A DNA stretch of 42,715 nt from NCBI GenBank assembly GCA_026391735.1, contig JAPLDL010000006.1:1-42715 (forward strand), in the 5' to 3' direction. Each line of letters opens with the position of its first letter. The stretch's first letter is position 1. The translations under genes were made by a program, and so were the position numbers. Below, in pieces: positions 36,728 to 42,715 of the stretch. Source of the DNA: Bacteroidota bacterium (GTDB taxonomy: Bacteria > Bacteroidota > Bacteroidia > Bacteroidales > FEN-979). A model generated the notes under the pieces. That model had not been told where the DNA came from. It did not search any database and was given only the letters and a program-made list of their open reading frames with translations.

Positions 36728-36865
36728 CGCCCCGCATGCAGCCGCAGTGCGGGTATTAGCAGATTGTATTTTTAAATTTCGTTTCCATTTTAGTAGCCAC
36801 AACCAGTTCATTTAACCACGATGCCCCGCATTGCTCGGCTGCATGCTCGTTATGTAGCGTTAAAC
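36722..36865 (-). other. attC-like recombination site downstream of the 903-residue gene
   Basis: The ends read GCTTAAC (36722-36728) and GTTAAAC (36859-36865), matching RYYYAAC and GTTRRRY. Inner arms are GCATGCAGCCG (36734-36744) with CGGCTGCATGC (36836-36846), and TGCGGG (36748-36753) with CCCGCA (36825-36830). Spacers differ between arms (5 against 12 bases), giving the asymmetric, bulged cruciform expected of attC. The site is 144 bases long and lies 42 bases past the gene's stop codon. Confidence 0.6.
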
Positions 36866-36907
36866 ATTATTATTGCAGCCATTGAACAATGGATAAATAG
36901 ATGATAT

Positions 36908-39619
36908 TTATCTGATGACCATTAATTTTCTTGTATATAATTCATTTCCGGTATTTATTTGTAACACATAACACCCTGCTGGTAATGTTGAAACATCGAA
37001 TTGACAAGATGAATTAGTATCAAATTTATTTTTTTGTAAAAGGAAACCTGATAAATCATAAAATGACACTTCTATTGTAATGTTGGATAATCTGTAAACC
37101 TTCACAGTAAATGCATCTTTTGCCGGATTTGGGTAAATATAGATGGGTAATTCATTATCTGGTTCTGATATTCCTATGTCACGTATGAAATTTGCAACAA
37201 AAGTCCTATCATCATTTACAATAAACCTGAAAATTGAATCTTTTGATACTTCAACACCGTTCTCTGTCCAATTAATAAATGCATATCCCTTTTGCCTGGA
37301 AGCAGATAATGTTGCTATTGTTCCAAAATTATAGGTTCCTGCACCTATAATTGTTCCTCCATTCAGTGGATTTGGATTTGCTATTATATTTGCATTAAGA
37401 GTCGGGTGCTGTGTAAGTGTCACTTCCTGATCACCAAGGCCATTTATATGGAAATAAACCTTACCAATCCGAGATACATAATTATTATTCCAAGTGTAGT
37501 TTACCAATAATTTGCCATCCCCTCCATTACCGTTTTCTCCACTATTGCCAGGAGGTCCGAAAGTATACCAAGTAGAATCAAGAGTGGCAAACCAAGAAAC
37601 ATTTGACTTTATATGGTAGAATACAGTGCCATTCTCTCTATTAACATCATAATTTGTTGGAGTGACTGTAAATTCGACTGTATCCTTTGTGCTTAATACC
37701 GAAACACCTCGTGTGGTTGAAATCCATTTATTTCCTTCATTATCAAATGAAATAGAAGTAATTTCATCATTCGAATTTGACGTCCAGAATGCAGAAAGAT
37801 TAAAAAACCCAGGAGAAAGAATATAAGTACCATCGTCCATATGGTATTTATCCCATAAATAGTAATAAGTCCAGATCGTTGGTTCAAAGTTTATCACACC
37901 AGAACCATTGGAAACCCATTTGTTACCAATTTTATCAAATTTAATTGAGGTAACACCTCTTCCAACAGGTATATAACTCCAATTGCTACCATCAAATTTG
38001 ATTAACTTCTCAATATCACCCCAATCTATACCTATTCCAATCCAAATAATACCATCCTTATCAATATTAATTGTGCGAACTGAATCCGATAAAAGCCCGC
38101 TATTAGATCTATTATAGGTAACCCATGAAGTTCCATTGAACTTTGATATTCCCCCACCATAAGTACCGAACCAAGCATTGCCTACCTGATCAAAAGCAAC
38201 TGAAGTAACCTTATTATTCGGCAGGCCACTATTAGAAGTTTTATAAGTAACCCAATTGGTTCCATCAAATTTCGTGACCCCAACATCGATGTAATTCATA
38301 TAATATTGAAAATAAGCAAACCAAACATTCCCATTATGATCAACCTCCATAGTATAAGGAGAATTGTCTGCTAATCCAGAATTTGTTTTATCATAATTTA
38401 TCCAGTTTGTTCCATCGAATTTTGATACACCATAAAGTGTTCCAAACCATTTATTTCCAGATGAATCAATCGCAATTGATATCCCTGAATTATAATCACC
38501 GATTAATCCGTTATCTGTATTATAATTTGACCAAATTGATCCGTTGAATTTCGAAAAACCATTTACGGTAGCAAACCATTTATTTCCCACCTGATCAATT
38601 GCAATATCGTTTACACAATTATCTGCTAATCCATTGGATTGCAATGTGGTCCATATAGTGTCATTATATATGGATACCCCATCGTAGGTTCCAAACCATT
38701 TATTTCCTATTTTATCAATATATACACAAGAAACATAATTGATTTTCAACCCACTATTTGAAGTATTAAATGTAGTCCAAACGGAATCTCTTAATTTGGA
38801 GATTCCATCACCCCATGTAGTGAACCATTTGTTACCAATCGAGTCAAATGCCATAGATCTTACGTCATTACCTGCTAATCCGTCACTTTGAGTATATTTT
38901 GTCCAAATGGTTCCGTCATACTTAAAGACTCCCCCTGACGTGCAAAACCATTTATTGTTATCACCATCAACAACAATTGAGTTTACCCAGACCCCACTCC
39001 AACCCGGGATATTATCGAAACTTGTCCAGGTTGTTCCGTCAAATTTAAATATACGACGCGAATATGTTCCTACCCATTTAATTCCATTTGAATCTATTGC
39101 AAATGCTGTATTACAATTATCATATGTGCCCAAAACAGAATCTGGATGATAAGACGTAAAATTTGTTCCATCATATTTCTCTAATGCCCACAAACCAGCA
39201 ATCCATTTGTTTCCAACAGAATCAATTTGTATAGAACATACATCATCCCCCATAAAAGCCCAATTTGTAGACATATTATCATACGATGTCCATTGTGCTC
39301 CATCAAATTTAGCAATACCTTCTCCATTGGATACCCACTTGGTCCCATCATCATCGAAAACTATACTTGTTATATAAGCATTTTTCAATCCGTCACTTTG
39401 ATCATAATTTGTCCAATTTGAACCATTAAAAACAGAAATGCCACCAATTGTACCAAACCATTTATTACCTTGTGCATCGCCATTAATACATAAAACATTA
39501 TGATTACATAATGTTGTCGAGGTATTGGCGGCCGTAAATGACTTCCATGTTGGGGTTTGTCCTAATGCGGTCGATGAAAATAAAACAATCAAAAATAAAA
39601 TATAATAATTTGTCTTCAT
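36908..39619 (-). CDS. Secreted double-propeller protein with T9SS sorting domain
   Basis: This encodes 903 residues. After a signal peptide (MKTNYYILFLIVLFSSTALG), about fourteen repeats of roughly 40 residues follow the pattern GNKWFGT..G.SKFDGT.W..Y....GL (residues 45-640), as in two-component regulator propellers. Fourteen would make two seven-bladed propellers. A BACON-like domain (NVSWFATLDSTWYTF region), an InlB B-repeat-like domain (GGTIIGAGTYNFGTIATLSA) and a Por-secretion tail (YPNPAKDAF to RKLMVIR) follow. It is probably a surface adhesin or ligand-binding protein. It is AT-rich compared with the core genome and framed by attC-like sites. Confidence 0.85.
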   Translation of the reverse strand: MKTNYYILFLIVLFSSTALGQTPTWKSFTAANTSTTLCNHNVLCINGDAQGNKWFGTIGGISVFNGSNWTNYDQSDGLKNAYITSIVFDDDGTKWVSNGEGIAKFDGAQWTSYDNMSTNWAFMGDDVCSIQIDSVGNKWIAGLWALEKYDGTNFTSYHPDSVLGTYDNCNTAFAIDSNGIKWVGTYSRRIFKFDGTTWTSFDNIPGWSGVWVNSIVVDGDNNKWFCTSGGVFKYDGTIWTKYTQSDGLAGNDVRSMAFDSIGNKWFTTWGDGISKLRDSVWTTFNTSNSGLKINYVSCVYIDKIGNKWFGTYDGVSIYNDTIWTTLQSNGLADNCVNDIAIDQVGNKWFATVNGFSKFNGSIWSNYNTDNGLIGDYNSGISIAIDSSGNKWFGTLYGVSKFDGTNWINYDKTNSGLADNSPYTMEVDHNGNVWFAYFQYYMNYIDVGVTKFDGTNWVTYKTSNSGLPNNKVTSVAFDQVGNAWFGTYGGGISKFNGTSWVTYNRSNSGLLSDSVRTINIDKDGIIWIGIGIDWGDIEKLIKFDGSNWSYIPVGRGVTSIKFDKIGNKWVSNGSGVINFEPTIWTYYYLWDKYHMDDGTYILSPGFFNLSAFWTSNSNDEITSISFDNEGNKWISTTRGVSVLSTKDTVEFTVTPTNYDVNRENGTVFYHIKSNVSWFATLDSTWYTFGPPGNSGENGNGGDGKLLVNYTWNNNYVSRIGKVYFHINGLGDQEVTLTQHPTLNANIIANPNPLNGGTIIGAGTYNFGTIATLSASRQKGYAFINWTENGVEVSKDSIFRFIVNDDRTFVANFIRDIGISEPDNELPIYIYPNPAKDAFTVKVYRLSNITIEVSFYDLSGFLLQKNKFDTNSSCQFDVSTLPAGCYVLQINTGNELYTRKLMVIR

Positions 39620-39692
39620 TGGCAGGTTGTTTTTAAAAGTAAAAATATTTTAATTAGTGATTATTAGTAGTCCCTGTATTTTTTTTAATGCT

Positions 39693-39782
39693 ACATAACG
39701 TGCGGCCGCTAAACGCAGCAAAGGTAAAACCTTTGATAAGCAACAATACCTTGGCATTGTTGCGATTAGCGGCATGTTAGGC
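39693..39782 (-). other. attC-like recombination site downstream of the 298-residue gene
   Basis: On the minus strand it starts GCCTAAC (RYYYAAC) and ends GTTATGT (one base off GTTRRRY). Arms at 39705-39721 and 39757-39773 pair in 15 of 17 positions plus one G-U, and a CGTGCG-type spacer on one side gives asymmetry. Internal AAAGGT/ACCTTT and GCAACAAT/ATTGTTGC hairpins offer branched folds. Length is 90 bases, inside the usual attC range. It lies 54 bases past the gene's stop. Confidence 0.62.
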
Positions 39783-39836
39783 GGTTGTATTTTTTATTTT
39801 ATTTCATAAATTATTTCGGAACCAATTAATAAAGAA

Positions 39837-40733
39837 CTACTTAAGTACTTCAATCTCTGAAATTATTAAGGAATTATAATATTCTTTTCCTGTCCAAATA
39901 TTCCAGCCTTGACCTAAAAATTTCAACCAAGTGTTATTAGTTTTGATAGTCTTTGAGCTCGAAAGCATAGGACCATAATTAGTTACATATTTCCCTAATG
40001 GATTAATGTATGTTTGATAGTAATACTGTTCTCCTGAATCGATCCATTCTATAGCAATAAAATATCCATCAGCGGGAGCTTTTAAATTATACTTCGAAAG
40101 ATCGACAGTGAGCCAGCCTCCATTTCGGTTCCCATGAGTTATAATACTTTCATGAATCAAATCATCTCCAGGATTCCCTGATTTCGGATCAACATTATAA
40201 ACTCTCACTCTAAACGGGGTTTCAGGTTTTCCAATCTTTTTGGATATAAAGAAACTTGCATTAACAATCCTTGCGTTCCTATACTTCTTACAATCCATGA
40301 AAACAGAAATCTGTGATTTTTGGTCCGTCATCCATCCTCCGTATCCTTTCTTAGTATCTTCATAATTGCCAAGGCGATATCTACCTGCTGGAATACCAAT
40401 TATTTCAACTTCCTTCAATGAATATACAATTGGGTCAAGAAGTATTGAAACATTTGAAAAATTGCTTTTTAAGGATTTAACTACGATATGAGCTGTTTCA
40501 TATCCCAATGAACAGATTATTAATGTATCATTTATACAATCATTGGGCAGTTGAATTAGAAATTTACCCTGATAATTAGCTGCAACTCCAAGTTTCTTTT
40601 TCATTAATTCCACCGTTGAGAATGGAATAATTTTGTTTGTCTTAGAATCTATTATAATACCTGATACATCAATTTGTTGTGCCGGGACTAATTGACGTAA
40701 AAATAAAAATATGAGTATAAGATATTTCTTCAT
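39837..40733 (-). CDS. Secreted protein with carboxypeptidase-regulatory-like domain
   Basis: This encodes 298 residues from the ATG at 40733, which opens a signal peptide (MKKYLILIFLFLRQLVPAQ). A TTG farther upstream would read through the recombination half-site and is rejected. Residues 20-95 form a CarboxypepD_reg-like (CNA-B/TonB-plug-associated) beta sandwich: VSGIIIDSKTNKIIPFSTVEL and YQGKFLIQLP. The rest (residues 110-298) is beta-rich, with an RVRVYNVDPKSGNPGDDL segment like those in Bacteroidota surface proteins. The role is unknown. Only 26 bases separate the half-site cut point from the start codon, as in gene cassettes. Confidence 0.75.
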   Translation of the reverse strand: MKKYLILIFLFLRQLVPAQQIDVSGIIIDSKTNKIIPFSTVELMKKKLGVAANYQGKFLIQLPNDCINDTLIICSLGYETAHIVVKSLKSNFSNVSILLDPIVYSLKEVEIIGIPAGRYRLGNYEDTKKGYGGWMTDQKSQISVFMDCKKYRNARIVNASFFISKKIGKPETPFRVRVYNVDPKSGNPGDDLIHESIITHGNRNGGWLTVDLSKYNLKAPADGYFIAIEWIDSGEQYYYQTYINPLGKYVTNYGPMLSSSKTIKTNNTWLKFLGQGWNIWTGKEYYNSLIISEIEVLK

Positions 40734-40756
40734 GTCCAAAGTATAAAAAATATGCC

Positions 40757-40763
40757 GCCTAAC
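40757..40763 (-). other. Recombination half-site at the 5' border of the cassette-like block
   Basis: Minus-strand GTTAGGC (GTTRRRY), extended to GTTAGGCGG, is the exact complement of the GCCTAAC end of the attC-like site on the other side of the same gene. No full attC fold is seen to its right. Confidence 0.55.
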
Positions 40764-40769
40764 GATTCG

Positions 40770-40797
40770 ATAACACAATGTTATTTGTGTTATTTTT
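40770..40797 (+). terminator. Plus-strand terminator, apparently displaced from the recombinase gene
   Basis: ATAACACAA (40770-40778) pairs with TTGTGTTAT (40785-40793) around TGTTAT, followed by TTTT on the plus strand only. The nearest plus-strand gene upstream is the recombinase, four kilobases away. Confidence 0.65.
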
Positions 40798-40875
40798 AAC
40801 TATAGAGATTTTGATTAACGACTTCTCCGACATCAAATATAAAAATAAAACGCCTTTGTCAAGTATCAAGGCAAG

Positions 40876-41469
40876 TTATCTTTCTGAAATCGTCTTAAAA
40901 TTTGATATTTTAAGAGAATCTATCAGCTTGGCAGCTGAATTCTGCAATCTTCCCTGGGCATTCAAAACATATCCCATATTTTCTAGTGAACCAATAGCAC
41001 CATCGATGCCAAGGACCTGTTTTGTTAACGAAAGCTTGAAATAATCTTCTTCTGCAGCTTCAAACTGTTTCCTGGTCGGATGTGGAAGTCTTTCCCAAAA
41101 CCCTTTCAGTACTTCAACTTCATGAATTGCATCGAGAATCAGTTTTTCATTATCACGCTGCTGTGAAATCTTATATTCAATCTCTATCACGGCCCTTCTC
41201 CTGGCAAATTGATCGGTCGACTGATCATCAACCTGGGCTTGCAATTCATCTAAGTCCACTTGAAGACGCTTCTGATTATAATAAGCTTCATTCAGTGAAA
41301 TTATCTTTTCGCGCATGGTCAGGCATACCGCCCGAAAAGCCCTCTCCTGAGTTAAGCCGGCATTGACAATGAAATTGGCAATCTGAAAATCTGAATTCCC
41401 AAAGGGAATTTCCAGGAAACTATCCTGAATTTCGCTTAAAAGCGTCTTGAACTTTGTTAGATCTTGCAT
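40876..41469 (-). CDS. Uncharacterised coiled-coil protein of the phage region
   Basis: This encodes 197 residues from the ATG at 41469 (MQDLTKFKTLLSEIQDSFLE); an upstream TTG would overlap the previous gene. It is highly helical. Residues 65-125 (LNEAYYNQKRLQVDLDELQA and onward) look like a coiled coil, and no membrane or signal sequence is present. I do not recognise the family. It follows the tail gene by 20 bases on the same strand, so it is likely part of the phage late operon, perhaps a tail-associated or chaperone-like factor. The second suggestion is inference from context only. Confidence 0.6.
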   Translation of the reverse strand: MQDLTKFKTLLSEIQDSFLEIPFGNSDFQIANFIVNAGLTQERAFRAVCLTMREKIISLNEAYYNQKRLQVDLDELQAQVDDQSTDQFARRRAVIEIEYKISQQRDNEKLILDAIHEVEVLKGFWERLPHPTRKQFEAAEEDYFKLSLTKQVLGIDGAIGSLENMGYVLNAQGRLQNSAAKLIDSLKISNFKTISER

Positions 41470-41489
41470 GTTTTTGGTTTGGTTTATAA

Positions 41490-42380
41490 TTAACGACTGC
41501 CGCTCCAATAATTTACGGCTGATGAATAAGATGAGGTATAGCCTTGTGATACAGACATATATTGCATGGATTCGGTATTGAACGTAAATGAATAAATATT
41601 GGACGAATAAGATCCTGCGATGAAGTACCCCTTGGTTAATGATGTGCCATAACCGGCTCCCACATTACTGTATGATTGTGACACATAGCCAACCGTTTCA
41701 TTTGAAAACAATAATGATTCTATTGAATTAATGGAAGGCATGCCCCCTGCCCAATATCCTTTTGTGGATGAATACGTGGCTGCAGGATTATAACGTGATT
41801 GCCCAAGGGAATTCAAGCAATTTCCCGAAGCTTCCGTGCTGAAATTCACAAATGAGATGCTGTTTTGGGCACCATTATTATATCCGCTGCCGGAATACCC
41901 TTTGGCTGAAGATTGGCAGCTTCCGGCGTGGCTTTTTGTCGCCAATGAGGATGAAAGGGTTGCCCTGGCTTCTGTTGAAAACGTCAATGCTTCTAAACTA
42001 TTCAGCCGGTTTGTGCCATCAAACCCATTCATAAAATTATCAATCACATTTGTAATTGACAAATTGGCCTGGCCGCCGGCAAGATAACCTGCATTATTTG
42101 ACCATATTTGACCTAACCCGTATCTTGCCAGGGATAAGGTGGCTGAAAGCTGTGAGACAGTTTCATTGCTGAAAAGCAATTTGGTAATATTGGCAAGGTA
42201 AGGGCTATATCCACCGCAATTATAAGAAGCATAAGCCTGCAATCCTGCTGACCAGGCATCCCGCCAAGTTCCGGAAACTTCCACCTTTAACGCATTTAAG
42301 GTCCTCCATACTCCACCGGTATATACCTGAATTGATGAAACGGATCGCCAGGATCCACCAACATAGATTTGAACAGCCAT
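41490..42380 (-). CDS. Phage tail-tip-like protein with kelch-type repeats
   Basis: This encodes 296 residues. The N-terminus has three copies of a 13-14 residue motif ending WR (GGSWRSV, GGVWRTL, SGTWRDA). The rest has about five repeats of 40-50 residues with the core L-x-FSNET/FSTEA and a GYxAGG turn, resembling kelch-like blades. Such N-terminal WR motifs are common in small phage baseplate or tail-fibre proteins. No signal peptide is present, which suits a virion protein. It starts three bases after the tail-fibre gene stop. Receptor binding is plausible but unproven. Confidence 0.65.
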   Translation of the reverse strand: MAVQIYVGGSWRSVSSIQVYTGGVWRTLNALKVEVSGTWRDAWSAGLQAYASYNCGGYSPYLANITKLLFSNETVSQLSATLSLARYGLGQIWSNNAGYLAGGQANLSITNVIDNFMNGFDGTNRLNSLEALTFSTEARATLSSSLATKSHAGSCQSSAKGYSGSGYNNGAQNSISFVNFSTEASGNCLNSLGQSRYNPAATYSSTKGYWAGGMPSINSIESLLFSNETVGYVSQSYSNVGAGYGTSLTKGYFIAGSYSSNIYSFTFNTESMQYMSVSQGYTSSYSSAVNYWSGSR

Positions 42381-42383
42381 GAA

Positions 42384-42715
42384 TTATGTGTATTGAATGT
42401 AAATACAGCCTTCCGATGGTCCGGATGGCGGTATGGAACCTGTTCCATAAGCCACATTGACAGCTTCAAAGTTGGTGGCGGTGCCATGAGCATAAGCCAC
42501 AAAGGCGCCGGCCATTGCTCCACCGGATTTATCAAGCTTTGCGTTTAACGAACTCTGCAGATTGGTAACATCAGAAATTGCGTGAGAATGGCTTGCGGCC
42601 GCCTTTGCATCAAGGGATGCTTGCAAGCCCGTAACATCGGAAATTGCATGGCCATGCCCTTTATCCGATTTGCCATCCAGGGTAGTCTGAAGTGCTGAAA
42701 TATCACTGATTGCAT
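42384..42715 (-). CDS. Phage tail-fibre protein, C-terminal part (5' end outside window)
   Basis: The frame stays open to the right edge, so only the last 110 residues are visible. They contain three 22-residue repeats (AISDVTGLQASLDAK, AISDVTNLQSSLNAK and a first copy AISDISALQTTLDGK), each followed by a Lys/His/Gly-rich stretch such as GHGH or SHSH. This is the trimeric fibre repeat of many phage tail fibres. The end (GSIPPSGPSEGCIYIQYT) is a short C-terminal cap. The gene belongs to the phage late region. Confidence 0.8.
   Translation of the reverse strand, partial: AISDISALQTTLDGKSDKGHGHAISDVTGLQASLDAKAAASHSHAISDVTNLQSSLNAKLDKSGGAMAGAFVAYAHGTATNFEAVNVAYGTGSIPPSGPSEGCIYIQYT

Larger units (their letters stand above)
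35335..42715. mobile_element. Integrase end of a prophage or phage-derived island, right side open
   Basis: A tRNA-Val gene, then a complete tyrosine recombinase, then minus-strand tail-fibre and tail-associated genes at the right edge indicate a tRNA-integrated phage element. The far end is beyond the window: no second copy of the tRNA 3' end was found here. Two exported-protein genes with attC-like sites interrupt it at 36722-40763. Confidence 0.7.

Noticed and set aside
36722..39782. Insertion-sequence or transposon ends for the two cassette-like genes.
   Set aside because: No transposase lies in the block, the inverted ends differ between the two units, and the structured palindromes are inside the borders.
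35335..42715. A second copy of the tRNA-Val 3' end (far attachment site).
   Set aside because: No repeat of the ACATCCCA-containing tRNA end was seen to the right; it probably lies outside the window.

Overview
The window comes from a Bacteroidota chromosome, most like a Bacteroidales-type marine or sediment lineage. The support is the Bacteroidota promoter form (TTG, 19-20 bp, TAnnTTTG) found at five places, the scarcity of Shine-Dalgarno sites, LruC and type IX secretion (T9SS) tail domains, a ComEC without its metallo-beta-lactamase domain, and the Bacteroidota order rpsU-xerC-hpf-tRNAs-tuf-tRNA-Trp-secE-nusG-rplKAJL-rpoBC.

Layout. Positions 146-3976 (+) hold two secreted proteins: a LolA-like protein and an 11-Asp-box sortilin/BNR propeller. 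At 4003-4267 (+) a 36-residue lysine-rich peptide has its own promoter and terminator. Positions 4280-13417 (-) hold tRNA-Asp and, behind a promoter at 13388-13417, a dense envelope/housekeeping operon: a DUF2520 Rossmann protein, kdsC, a UbiA-type prenyltransferase, maf, surE, lpxB, two TPR proteins and comEC. KdsC and LpxB both serve lipid A/Kdo synthesis. A secreted thioredoxin-TPR protein (13480-14688, +) meets the end of the next operon stop codon to stop codon.

Positions 14689-28125 (-) are the translation/transcription operon, read from 28125 downward: tRNA-Thr, tRNA-Tyr, tRNA-Gly, tRNA-Thr, tuf, tRNA-Trp, secE, nusG, rplK, rplA, rplJ, rplL, rpoB, rpoC and a DUF3467 gene. Just beyond lie hpf, xerC and rpsU (28326-29908, -). 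Then come an LruC-domain lipoprotein (+), a dipeptidyl peptidase IV (-) and a flavin reductase (+), followed by a striking palindromic repeat.

From tRNA-Val (35260-35334) onward the window is accessory. A complete tyrosine recombinase follows the tRNA, and the right edge carries minus-strand phage tail-fibre and tail-associated genes, so this looks like the integrase end of a prophage or phage-derived island that runs past the window. Between the recombinase stop codon and what appears to be its original terminator sit two AT-rich minus-strand genes for exported proteins. Each is bracketed by its own 9-11 bp inverted repeat and followed by an attC-like imperfect palindrome with RYYYAAC/GTTRRRY-type ends. 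This is the most interesting feature of the window: it reads as a two-cassette, integron-like insertion (attC sites without an integron integrase) inside a prophage. It is inferred from sequence only and needs a covariance-model search and comparison with an empty site.
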